Positions 31,931 through 39,721 of a DNA stretch of 64,000 nucleotides are shown in pieces. Positions within the stretch are counted from its first letter, which is position 1, and each line of letters opens with the position of its first letter. The translations under genes were made by a program, and so were the position numbers. This stretch comes from a virus. The notes under the pieces were generated by a model. That model saw only the letters and a program-made list of their open reading frames with translations. It was not told the origin of the DNA and ran no database searches. The stretch covers positions 1 to 64,000 of the IMG/VR virus record IMGVR_UViG_3300037504_000618; one strand, written 5' to 3'.

Positions 31931-34551
31931 CCCTCACCATCCGCACCCACCAGACCCCATCACACCAGGTCGCTACTATCGCCCTGGAGGATGGCGTGAT
32001 CCAGACACGCCTCCCCCAGCGGGATGACGATTTCGTGGACCTCGTTCGCGAGCTCCACTACCGTTGTGATGGGGCCTGGTGGGCGCGCCGCCCCTCGGAG
32101 CGCTCCGGCCCCTTGCTGCACCGTGCAGCGGAGTTGGGCCGGGCGCTCTTAGAGGCCGGTTATATCGTGACGTTCCCCGCTGAGGATGTGCAGGCCCTTG
32201 CTGTCAGTGGGGACTATGAGCCGGAATGCCGCCGGTGGATCTTGCGGGATGAGGATAAGTTCCGCGTCTGGTGGGGCTACGAGCTGGACTATTACAACGA
32301 GGCGCGCGAGATCACGGGTAGCTTCTACGATAGCACGCGCAGCGCCGTGCTGGTCCCCCGCGAGAATTTCGCCGAGGTACTGGATTTCGCGGAGGCGTAT
32401 GGTTTCAGCCTCACGGAAGCGGCACAGCGTCTCGTTGCTGAAGTGCAGGCGTGGTTCGAGGCGTTGCCCGTCGTATCCCTAGGGGAGGCGGAGCTGGTCG
32501 CCAGGCCAGAGACGCCCACGTCAGCCTTGACCGCCGTGATAGAGATCGACGATCACGCGGTGCGCGTGCGTTTATCGCGCAAGGACGAGCGCTTCGTCGA
32601 GATCGTCAAATGCCTGCATTATGTCTGGAACGGCGCGTGGTGGGCCAGGGTGCTCAAGCCGCGTATGGGGCGCGTGTCCCATCGGGCGGCCGAGTTGGGC
32701 CAGGCGTTGCTGGCGGCGGGCTACATGGTGGAATTCCCCAACGAGGCCATACGCGCGCTGGCGATCAGCGGCGCGTATGAGCCCGAATGTCGCAAGTGGA
32801 TCTTGTGGCATGAGCGGGGCTTCCGCGTTTGGTGGGGGCCGGAGCTCGACTTCTTCCACGAGGCCAAGCGCATCGCGGCCAGCACGTATGATGCTTCATC
32901 GTATTCCGTGATCGTGCCCCGTGAGTATTTCAATGAGGTGCTCGGCTTCGCGGAGACCTACGATTTCCGCATCGCGGCCAAGGCGCAGCAGCAGATCGAC
33001 CAGGCGCGCGCTTGGTACGACGGCGCGCAGGTCGTGGACGTGGCTTATGACCCCGCGAATCAACAGACGGCTTACGTCCGGCCCAAGCTCAAGACCCCGG
33101 CGCACGTGGATGTGCCGGTGCGCCTGCTCGATTATGCCGGGCTGGATTTCGGCGTGACAACGCGCCTCTATAGCCATCAACAGCGCGCCGTGGACAAACT
33201 GCGCGATCTGCGCGTGGGTGCGCTGTTTATGGCTATGGGGACGGGTAAAACGCGCACGGCGATTGAGTTAGTGCATCGCCGTCGCCAGCGCATCAGGAAC
33301 GTGGTGTGGTTCTGTCCGGTCTCGCTCAAGGAGACGATTGCCTACGAGATCGACAAGCACACCGACACGCCCCCGAACCAGATCTATATCTTCGATGACA
33401 CGACTACCATGCGCACGCTGCCGCGCGCGTTCTGGTACATCGTGGGCCTGGAATCCATCAGCGGCAGTGACCGCGTGACGCTCACGGCCCATAATTTGAT
33501 TGACGCGGATTCATTTGTGATCGTGGATGAGTCCTCGTATATCAAAGGGCACAACTCGCTGCGCACGCAGCGGGTGACGCGCATGGGGCACAAGGCGCGC
33601 TACCGCTTGATCCTCACGGGCACGCCTGTGAGTCAGGGCGTGGTGGATCTTTTCGCTCAGATGCGCTTTCTCGATCCGGCGATCCTGGGCTACAATTCTT
33701 TCTACTCGTTCGAGGCCAACCACCTTGAATACTCGGAGAAGTATCCGGGCTTGGTCGTGCGCTCGCACAACGAAGCGTGGCTCGCGGCCAAGATGCAGCC
33801 GTATGTCTATCAGGTCACGAAGGAGGAATGCCTGGATCTGCCGGATAAGTTGTTCGATACGCGCTATTATCGGATGACGTCCGAGCAGCGCGACCTCTAT
33901 GAGCAGGCAAAATACGATATCCTGTTTAGCCTGCCGGATGAGGACATCGACAGCTACGTGATCTTCCAACTGTTCACAGCGTTGCAGCAGATCGTCTCCG
34001 GCTTTTGGCAACAGGGCGAGACGCTGTGGGAGGTACCGCATTATCGCCTGGAACATCTGGTCCAGGCGCTTGAGGATCTCCCCGACGGCAAGAAGGTCGT
34101 GATCTGGTGCAAATATCGTTATAGCGTGCGCGCGATTGCCGACCGCCTGCGGGAGGATTACGGTGAGGACGCGGTGGCGTTATTCTATGGCGATCTGAAT
34201 GAGCACGCGCGTAATCAAGAGCTGGCGCGCTGGCGGGCTGAGGCGCGCTTCCTGGTGGCGACAATGGCCACGGGAGGCTACGGCCTCGATCTGACGGCGG
34301 CGCATTATAGCATCTTTTATGAGAATGATTTTAAGTATAGCCTCAGGCTTCAGTCCGAGGATCGTATCCACCGCATCGGGCAGGATAAGCACCCGACGTA
34401 TATTGACCTGGTCTGCCGGCAGAGCATCGACGAGCGGATCCAGGACGCGCTAGCCACGAAAGGCAACGCGGCGGATGCGTTCCGTCGCGAGGTGGAGCGG
34501 GTGAAGGACGCGGGGCGTGAGGCGTTGGAGAGGATGGTGAAGGCGTTATGA
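31927..34551 (+). CDS. SNF2-family helicase with duplicated N-terminal domain
   Basis: 874 residues. Residues about 1-180 and 190-370 are two copies of one domain: both have RxDxxFVxxV...LHY, GAWWAR, HRAAELGxALLxAGYxVxFP, SGxYEPECRxWIL, FRVWWGxELD. The helicase core follows: motif I MAMGTGKT (near 436), motif II DESS (near 533), motif III LTGTP, and the C-terminal lobe (FYGDLNEHARNQELARWR, then IHRIGQDK). Tandem domains before a SNF2 core recall the two HARP domains of SMARCAL1-type annealing helicases (analogy only). Likely remodels or translocates on DNA. Overlaps both neighbours by 4 bp. Confidence 0.88.
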   Translation: MTLTIRTHQTPSHQVATIALEDGVIQTRLPQRDDDFVDLVRELHYRCDGAWWARRPSERSGPLLHRAAELGRALLEAGYIVTFPAEDVQALAVSGDYEPECRRWILRDEDKFRVWWGYELDYYNEAREITGSFYDSTRSAVLVPRENFAEVLDFAEAYGFSLTEAAQRLVAEVQAWFEALPVVSLGEAELVARPETPTSALTAVIEIDDHAVRVRLSRKDERFVEIVKCLHYVWNGAWWARVLKPRMGRVSHRAAELGQALLAAGYMVEFPNEAIRALAISGAYEPECRKWILWHERGFRVWWGPELDFFHEAKRIAASTYDASSYSVIVPREYFNEVLGFAETYDFRIAAKAQQQIDQARAWYDGAQVVDVAYDPANQQTAYVRPKLKTPAHVDVPVRLLDYAGLDFGVTTRLYSHQQRAVDKLRDLRVGALFMAMGTGKTRTAIELVHRRRQRIRNVVWFCPVSLKETIAYEIDKHTDTPPNQIYIFDDTTTMRTLPRAFWYIVGLESISGSDRVTLTAHNLIDADSFVIVDESSYIKGHNSLRTQRVTRMGHKARYRLILTGTPVSQGVVDLFAQMRFLDPAILGYNSFYSFEANHLEYSEKYPGLVVRSHNEAWLAAKMQPYVYQVTKEECLDLPDKLFDTRYYRMTSEQRDLYEQAKYDILFSLPDEDIDSYVIFQLFTALQQIVSGFWQQGETLWEVPHYRLEHLVQALEDLPDGKKVVIWCKYRYSVRAIADRLREDYGEDAVALFYGDLNEHARNQELARWRAEARFLVATMATGGYGLDLTAAHYSIFYENDFKYSLRLQSEDRIHRIGQDKHPTYIDLVCRQSIDERIQDALATKGNAADAFRREVERVKDAGREALERMVKAL

Positions 34552-34925
34552 AGGCGCTGTCAATACGCCCTCCTTGGGGCAATATGATCTTTGATTCGTC
34601 TAATCCCAAGGACGTGGAGAATCGTAGCTGGTCCACGAAGTATCGAGGGCGCTTCTGGGTCCATGTAGGGAAGACTTTTGATAGCGCGGGGTATCACTGG
34701 ATCACGACAATGGGGATAGCGTTGCCTACGCCGTCCGCATTTATTCGCGGGGGAATTATCGGCTCGGTGTGCTTGGTGGATGTGGTCACGGAGAGTGATA
34801 GCCCATGGTTCATAGGGCCTTATGGTTTCGTGTTGGAGGATCCGCGCCCGTGCGAGTTTGTGCCGTTGCGGGGGCGGTTGGGGTTTTTTGAGTTTGAGGG
34901 GGAAGAATGCCCAAGCGATATTTGA
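34548..34925 (+). CDS. ASCH-domain protein
   Basis: 125 residues. LSIRPPWGNMIF, KDVENRSWSTKYRGRFWVH, GSVCLVDVV and SPWFIGPYGFVL are the hallmark stretches of ASCH domains (PUA-like beta barrel). Known ASCH proteins bind RNA or hydrolyse N4-acetylcytidine. Its operon partners include a GNAT acetyltransferase and a PAPS-reductase-like enzyme. ATGA overlap with the helicase. Confidence 0.85.
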   Translation: MKALSIRPPWGNMIFDSSNPKDVENRSWSTKYRGRFWVHVGKTFDSAGYHWITTMGIALPTPSAFIRGGIIGSVCLVDVVTESDSPWFIGPYGFVLEDPRPCEFVPLRGRLGFFEFEGEECPSDI

Positions 34926-36292
34926 GCATTAATGTACTTACGGCTGCGCGCCAACGTCTCGAGCTGATATTTGACGAGTTCGAGACGCTGGTAGTCTCCT
35001 ATTCTGGGGGGAAGGATTCAACCGTGTTGCTTGAGTTGGCACGTCGCGAGGCCCAGAGACGGGGACGCAAGATCTATGCCTTGTTTATAGATCTTGAGGC
35101 GCAGTATCAGGCGACGATAGCGCAGGTCGAGCGGCAGATGCTCAATGATCCGGTCATTGAGCCGATTTGGGTAGCAGTGCCGCTTAATCTACGCAATGCT
35201 GTATCGGTTTTTCAGCCCCATTGGGCATGCTGGGATCCGCAGGCTCGCGATATGTGGGTGCGACCGATGCCGGAGTATGATTGCGTGTTGAAAGATTACG
35301 AGGCGCTGCCTTTCTTTCGCTATCGGATGGAATTCGAGGAATTCATCGTTGAATTCCCCCGTTGGTTTTGCGAGACGCGGGGCTTGAATAATTACGCCAG
35401 CCTCGTGGCGATTCGGAGTGATGAATCTTTGAACCGCTATAAGGCTGTAGCACGCCGTCTCGATGGGCCGAAGAAGAGCGCGTATTATGATCGCGCCGGG
35501 GAGATTCGACGGTGGGGCACGGTACAGGATAAGGAGCCGAGTATTGTGGCTTTCTATCCCATCTATGATTGGCGCGTTGAGGATGTCTGGCGCTTCATCG
35601 GCGGGGAGCGCTTGCCCTATAATCGGATTTATGACCAGATGTACTGGGCCGGCTTGCCCCTCTCTGAGCAGCGCATTTGTCAGCCCTACGGCGATGATCA
35701 GCGCAAGGGCTTGGATCTATGGGCCAAGTCTGAGCCGGAGACTTGGCAGCGTGTGCTGGACCGCGTGCGCGGGGTCAATTATGGGGCGCGGTATGCCGGG
35801 CAAAAGCTCCTAGGGTATCATCGGGGCGTCGCTTTGCCAGAGGGGCATACATGGAAGAGCTACACGTTCTTCTTGCTCGCGACGCTCCCGGACGTGATGC
35901 GGGAGCGATACCTGAGTAACTTTGCCGTGTTCTTAGAGTGGTGGATGCGGCATGGTTACGACAATCTGGAAACGGTCCACGATGACGAGACCGCGCCGCT
36001 TAAGCAAAGTGACTGGCGGCGGCTGCCTTCGTGGCGGCGGCTGGCGTTGGCAATTCTCAAGAATGATTTCCTGTGCAAGTCACTCTGCATTGGTCGGATC
36101 AAGAATGTGTATGCCGATGTGTATGAGCGTGTAGCGGCGGGGAAGCCGGTGAAGGTGCGCAAGAGCGTGAAGCCCGTATATGCCTACTTGCGCAAACAGT
36201 ATCAAGCCTATCTTGATGGGGGAATTGAGCAGGTAGATGTGGATTTTGTGTTACCTGAGCACCCCATGAAGAAACGATATCGGGACATTTAG
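34907..36292 (+). CDS. ibrA: IbrA-like PAPS reductase-family protein (DUF3440)
   Basis: 461 residues. PP-loop SYSGGKDST at 31-39 binds ATP and adenylates or reduces a sulfur substrate in related enzymes. Further landmarks: WVRPMPEYDCVLKDYEALPF, VAIRSDESLNRY, FYPIYDWRVEDVWRFIG and RICQPYGDDQR, plus a C-terminal extension as in IbrA. It pairs with an IbrB-like ParB protein two genes on, as in E. coli prophage ibrAB. The biochemical product is not known. Start inside the end of the ASCH gene (19-bp overlap). Confidence 0.82.
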   Translation: MPKRYLSINVLTAARQRLELIFDEFETLVVSYSGGKDSTVLLELARREAQRRGRKIYALFIDLEAQYQATIAQVERQMLNDPVIEPIWVAVPLNLRNAVSVFQPHWACWDPQARDMWVRPMPEYDCVLKDYEALPFFRYRMEFEEFIVEFPRWFCETRGLNNYASLVAIRSDESLNRYKAVARRLDGPKKSAYYDRAGEIRRWGTVQDKEPSIVAFYPIYDWRVEDVWRFIGGERLPYNRIYDQMYWAGLPLSEQRICQPYGDDQRKGLDLWAKSEPETWQRVLDRVRGVNYGARYAGQKLLGYHRGVALPEGHTWKSYTFFLLATLPDVMRERYLSNFAVFLEWWMRHGYDNLETVHDDETAPLKQSDWRRLPSWRRLALAILKNDFLCKSLCIGRIKNVYADVYERVAAGKPVKVRKSVKPVYAYLRKQYQAYLDGGIEQVDVDFVLPEHPMKKRYRDI

Positions 36293-36300
36293 GAGGAATG

Positions 36301-36702
36301 ATGATAACGTATAAGACTTTGGAGCAAGGACGTGAGTTTTACGTACTGATGGGACCTTTCCTGGTAAGTCGAGCCGTGCGTCGCGAGTTGGGCATTGCTA
36401 TTAGCAGTGATGAGCACTATCGCTGGGTGTTGGCGCTGGACGGCGATACCGTTGCCGGGTTTGCAGCGGTGGAGTTGTACGGGGATACAGCGCAGCTTAG
36501 GCACGTTTATGTTGTGCCAGAGTATCGCGGGCGTGGGGTTTGCAGTGAGCTAGTAGAAGCCCACGAGGAGATTGCCCGGAAAGCTGGCTTTGCCAGTATT
36601 GAGGCTGTGGTGGCTCCTACACTACGGGCGCTTTTAGATAAGCGGGGGTATGAGCAAGTCGGGAATCGCGGTAAGTACGCGATTATGGAGAAAAGCTTAT
36701 GA
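36301..36702 (+). CDS. GNAT-family acetyltransferase
   Basis: 133 residues. Motif A of GNAT proteins (LRHVYVVPEYRGRGVCSELV, binding the CoA pyrophosphate) and a C-terminal strand (KRGYEQVGNRGKYAIMEK). ATG at 36301 sits 4 nt from AGGAGG; an ATG at 36298 is too close. Substrate unknown: antibiotic, amino acid, protein or nucleic acid. The position between ibrA-like and ibrB-like genes is notable. Confidence 0.8.
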   Translation: MITYKTLEQGREFYVLMGPFLVSRAVRRELGIAISSDEHYRWVLALDGDTVAGFAAVELYGDTAQLRHVYVVPEYRGRGVCSELVEAHEEIARKAGFASIEAVVAPTLRALLDKRGYEQVGNRGKYAIMEKSL

Positions 36703-37337
36703 AATCCTTATTTGCCCCTTTAGTTGAGGATGTGGTAGCGCAGGCCCGTGAGCTGGCGGCGGCTATAGAGGAATTGCCGTTGGAGCAGAAAGTGGAAGCG
36801 TTGAATCAGGTGCGCGCCCTGCTTCATGCGGTCAGTCCTTTCTGCGAGCAACCGGTGGACTATGTGGCATGGGTTCCCGCTGATGAGGTCGAGGGCAACG
36901 ACTATAATCCGAATAACGTTGCGCCCCCGGAGATGCGCTTGCTTAAGATTTCTGTGGATCACGATGGCTTCACGCAGCCTATCGTGACGTGGCCCAGGGG
37001 GGACGGGATGCTTGAGGTCGTGGATGGGGAGCACCGCACCCGCGTGGGACGGGAGCGGGAGGAGCTGCATGGCTATCTCCCTGTTACGCGGGTCTCGGCG
37101 GGTAGGCAGGGCCGCAAGGATCGTATGGCTGCTACGATTCGGCATAATCGCGCGCGCGGTGTACACGCGGTGATGTCGATGACGGACATCGTGGCCGAGT
37201 TGGTCAGCCTCGGTTGGACGGATGATGAGGTAGCGCGGGAGTTGGGGATGGACGCCGACGAGGTACTGCGATTCAAGCAGACGGCGGGAATTGCCGATCT
37301 GTTTGAGGATCGTGAGTACAGTAAGGCTTGGGAGTAG
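36699..37337 (+). CDS. ibrB: IbrB-like ParB-domain protein
   Basis: 212 residues. The N-terminal 60 are helical; then the ParB-like core in its IbrB form (VPADEVEGNDYNPNNVAPPE, DGFTQPIVT, VVDGEHRTRVG, ATIRHNRARGVHA). A C-terminal HTH (WTDDEVARELGMDADEVLRF) may bind DNA. ATGA overlap with the GNAT gene. A cluster of four iterons starts 2 bp after its stop, so it may bind there (inference). Confidence 0.82.
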   Translation: MKSLFAPLVEDVVAQARELAAAIEELPLEQKVEALNQVRALLHAVSPFCEQPVDYVAWVPADEVEGNDYNPNNVAPPEMRLLKISVDHDGFTQPIVTWPRGDGMLEVVDGEHRTRVGREREELHGYLPVTRVSAGRQGRKDRMAATIRHNRARGVHAVMSMTDIVAELVSLGWTDDEVARELGMDADEVLRFKQTAGIADLFEDREYSKAWE

Positions 37338-37338
37338 T

Positions 37339-37413
37339 AACGGTTAGCCGTTCGTACCAACGGTTAGCCGTCTCGGTAGTAACGGTTAGCCGTTCGTACC
37401 AACGGTTAGCCGT
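37339..37413 (+). repeat. Four iterons AACGGTTAGCCGT after the IbrB-like gene
   Basis: AACGGTTAGCCGT starts at 37339, 37359, 37381 and 37401 (spacing 20, 22, 20; 42-bp higher-order unit repeated twice). Each has AACGG/CCGT(T) arms, so dyad symmetry. All copies lie on about the same helix face, as in operators or centromere sites. Confidence 0.85.
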
Positions 37414-37423
37414 CCCGGATGTA

Positions 37424-37527
37424 AATTAACAGTCGTTTTTTACCCGCGTTATCCCGCCTCAGACCCCCATCTGGGGCGGGGTTGCGTAAGAGAAACAGCC
37501 GTTAAGATAAGTTAACGGCTGTTTTTG
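37424..37527 (+). terminator. Terminator pair at operon end (boundary repeat, copy C)
   Basis: An 11-bp stem at 37453-37480 (CCCGCCTCAGA with TCTGGGGCGGG, one G-U) and a 13-bp perfect stem AAACAGCCGTTAA / TTAACGGCTGTTT (37493-37524) ending in TTTTT. Same family as copies A and B. Confidence 0.88.
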
Positions 37528-37558
37528 CTTAGTGTAGACTGCACGGTAGTGACCCGTG

Positions 37559-37586
37559 TTGCACAAATGTTCTATCCGTTTATAAT
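37559..37586 (+). promoter_or_regulatory. Promoter giving a leaderless transcript
   Basis: TTGCAC (37559-37564), 16-bp spacer, TATAAT (37581-37586). The ATG of the next gene is at 37593, just where transcription would start, and no ribosome site is present. Confidence 0.65.
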
Positions 37587-37592
37587 GGCAGT

Positions 37593-37841
37593 ATGGAGCA
37601 GATTGTATGGACACCCAAGAGTCACGGTCACAGTTTGGCGCGCGAGCTGCTGAGCTGGTTGCTCAGGTTGCGTAACTACGGGCTGCTTGTGATCTATGCG
37701 GATGAGATCGAGGGCCGTTATTGTTATGTTATGTTACGGGCCAGACCCGCGGATGCGTTGGTCGGTGCATCGACACAACAGCGCGTTTTAGGGGACTTCA
37801 GAAGATTTCTCATAGGAGCGCTGCATTGGGGACTCCAGTGA
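37593..37841 (+). CDS. Hypothetical protein, leaderless start
   Basis: 82 residues (MEQIVWTPKSHGHSLARELL onward), with strand-strand pattern LLVIYADEIEGRYCYVML and a C-terminal amphipathic helix. Probably translated from a leaderless mRNA. No family recognised. Confidence 0.6.
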   Translation: MEQIVWTPKSHGHSLARELLSWLLRLRNYGLLVIYADEIEGRYCYVMLRARPADALVGASTQQRVLGDFRRFLIGALHWGLQ

Positions 37842-38038
37842 AGCCGTCCTTGGCGGCGGCGACGGATAGCGACGATATTGAGGCCATCGTGCGCGACATG
37901 GTGACCGGGCTGCGGTTCATACGCAGCGCCGAGGGCTATGGGGAGTTGGTGGTCGAGATCCAGGTGCGGCCCCACGGCATCGCGCAGTGGCGCGTCGCCC
38001 CGGCTTTCTCGCGAAAGCCTCGGTTTAGAGAATCTTAG
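37838..38038 (+). CDS. Hypothetical protein
   Basis: 66 residues from a GTG overlapping the upstream stop (GTGA). Core IEAIVRDMVTGLRFIRSAEG followed by ELVVEIQVRPHGIAQWRV, an alpha-beta-beta pattern. No family recognised. Confidence 0.5.
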   Translation: MKPSLAAATDSDDIEAIVRDMVTGLRFIRSAEGYGELVVEIQVRPHGIAQWRVAPAFSRKPRFRES

Positions 38039-38050
38039 GAGTGACCCCAA

Positions 38051-38215
38051 ATGTTATCGGAGCAAGCCCAGACTATTTTTCGTAAGTATCTGACGCGCGA
38101 GCCGTACCGGCTGCCCCAAATCCGTATTATGGGGCGGGGATCATTGGAGGAGTTAGACGCGGAGATCTACGGCTATGACCACCACCCCGCCATCAAGGTG
38201 GACGTGATAGCTTGA
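38051..38215 (+). CDS. Small protein (54 residues)
   Basis: ATG behind TTAGGAGTGACC; product begins MLSEQAQTIFRKYLTREPYR and ends HPAIKVDVIA. Lies between two supported genes with tight spacing. No family recognised. Confidence 0.55.
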   Translation: MLSEQAQTIFRKYLTREPYRLPQIRIMGRGSLEELDAEIYGYDHHPAIKVDVIA

Positions 38216-38240
38216 TAATCACCAGAAAGGAGAATGAGAG

Positions 38241-39065
38241 ATGGATGAACGAACGTTAGTGCTCAGGGGCGCGCGGGTAGCATGGTGTGATTCAAAGTGT
38301 CCGCAGTGTGGTGGCATCTATTTTGATGCTGCGTTGGAGAAAGCCCAAGCTTTGCATGATGAGCAGTTCCCTGCTTGCGGGGGCCAACTTGTCATTACAG
38401 GGGCTTCTTGGACTGCGTCTCGCGAGTTGGATTTAGAACAAGCGCAGAGTATCGCAAACGTGATCTGTGCCAAGCTGTCGCCCGTCTGCGAGAAGGTCGC
38501 CGTCGCGGGCAGTGTGCGCCGGGGGAAGGACAAGGTCAAAGATATCGAGATTGTCTACGTCTCCAAAATGGAGGAACGGCGGCAGGATCTTTTTAACTGG
38601 GCGCCATTCCCCATCGCGGAGGATCGCATCGACGATCTGCGGTATGCCGGTTTCTGGCAACTCGATACGCAGGTCAAGCGCAACGGGTCGTTGTATAAGC
38701 GTTTCCGCCTGGGCCGCGAGGGCGCGGGGCCAGTGATCGAGCTCTTCCGCGCGCGCCCGGAGAACTGGGGCTTGATCTATGCCCTGCGCACGGGATCGAG
38801 CGAGTTTATGAAGGCCGTCGTGACGCGTCGCGATGCACGCTGGGCCATCGGCTGTATGCCTACGGATATGTTTATGCGCGACGGCGACCTGTGGAAAATG
38901 ACCCCGCAGGGACGGCAAGTTATCCCCACGCCCACGGAGGAAGCCTTCTTCGGAGCGTTAGCATTGCCCGTATTCCCCCCATCGGAGCGTGAGTATGAGC
39001 GGCTGCTGGCGTGGGGCGTGGCGCGGGGGTTGAAGCGGATGGAGGGAGAAGTGAGGATATTTTAA
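38241..39065 (+). CDS. PolX-like nucleotidyltransferase with N-terminal Cys-rich finger
   Basis: 274 residues. N-terminus with CDSKCPQCGG and a later CGG (zinc-binding candidate, about 16-48). Then a nucleotidyltransferase palm in the DNA polymerase beta style: AVAGSVRRGKDKVKDIEIVY, where GS-x-RR precedes the catalytic acidic pair, here D-x-E instead of D-x-D; a later ELFRARPENWG matches the PolX fold. No 8-kDa lyase domain seen. Could be a repair or end-modifying polymerase. GAAAGGAG ribosome site. The D-x-E change may lower or shift activity. Confidence 0.75.
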   Translation: MDERTLVLRGARVAWCDSKCPQCGGIYFDAALEKAQALHDEQFPACGGQLVITGASWTASRELDLEQAQSIANVICAKLSPVCEKVAVAGSVRRGKDKVKDIEIVYVSKMEERRQDLFNWAPFPIAEDRIDDLRYAGFWQLDTQVKRNGSLYKRFRLGREGAGPVIELFRARPENWGLIYALRTGSSEFMKAVVTRRDARWAIGCMPTDMFMRDGDLWKMTPQGRQVIPTPTEEAFFGALALPVFPPSEREYERLLAWGVARGLKRMEGEVRIF

Positions 39066-39394
39066 TGGATTCCACTGAACAATCTTTACGCGCGTATCTC
39101 TACGAGCGATACGCTGCCGAGGGCATTACGGAGCGGATGATACGCCTGGTAGAACCTAAAGTCGGCGACAAGGTATATCCGCACCCGCTCCCGCCATATT
39201 TGTATCAGTGCGAACCCTGGACTCTAAAGGCGCAGCTCCGTAACGGCCAATTTGTGGCTGAGTATGTGCGTTATTCTTTGGACGGGAAAGGGACCGCGCT
39301 AAAGACCTTGACGTCGGATGGGGCGCGGGTGGCACGCCTGCGTTACATCTTATGCCATGAATGGCCGGATGTGGCGAAGTTGATGATGCTTTAG
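39065..39394 (+). CDS. Hypothetical protein
   Basis: 109 residues from the ATG overlapping the previous stop (TTTTAATGG). Helical N-terminus, then VGDKVYPHPLPPYLYQCEPW and LKAQLRNGQFVAEYVRYSL. No family recognised. Confidence 0.65.
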   Translation: MDSTEQSLRAYLYERYAAEGITERMIRLVEPKVGDKVYPHPLPPYLYQCEPWTLKAQLRNGQFVAEYVRYSLDGKGTALKTLTSDGARVARLRYILCHEWPDVAKLMML

Positions 39395-39411
39395 GCTTTC
39401 CCTAAACTTTT

Positions 39412-39449
39412 AACAGCCCAACCTTATCACAAGGTTGGGCTGTTTTTTT
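39412..39449 (+). terminator. Intrinsic terminator
   Basis: AACAGCCCAACCTT / AAGGTTGGGCTGTT 14-bp perfect stem and TTTTTTT. Confidence 0.93.
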
Positions 39450-39648
39450 GTCTCCCCCGCGTTTTTTCGCCGTCCGGGGCCATTGGTGTCCTAGACCATA
39501 TAAAACTATGCGTCCCCCCCTCAAAACGTCTCCCTATGCTTTTCTGGCGCGCTCTTAGCACACGTGTGCTAGTTTTTGGCGCTGATCCTTTCTGGAATCC
39601 TCGGCGTCCCTCACAAAACTCGTGGAAAATTAAGGGATATTTTGGGTA
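39450..39648 (+). promoter_or_regulatory. Intergenic region with a 16-bp palindrome
   Basis: No gene seen. TAGCACACGTGTGCTA (39556-39571) is a perfect palindrome followed by GTTTTT, an operator candidate about 90 bp before the conserved promoter. Confidence 0.55.
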
Positions 39649-39696
39649 ATCTCGTGATTGACAACTAAAGTTGACTGTGAGAGAGTGAGGACATCA
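39649..39696 (+). promoter_or_regulatory. Conserved phage promoter, copy 1
   Basis: TCGTGATTGACAACTAAAGT followed by TGACTGTGAGAGAGTGAG. TTGACA at 39658-39663 works as -35; 17 bp on is GAGAGT, which is not a normal -10. The -35 lies in a dyad GACAAC-N4-GTTGAC. Five near-identical copies precede operons between 39.6 and 47 kb. Confidence 0.75.
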
Positions 39697-39721
39697 AACA
39701 AAAACCAGAAAGGAGTAAGCA

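Noticed and set aside
39556-39571. TAGCACACGTGTGCTA palindrome as an intrinsic terminator
   Set aside because: There is no loop between the arms and only a short T-run; the real terminator is at 39412. An operator is more likely.
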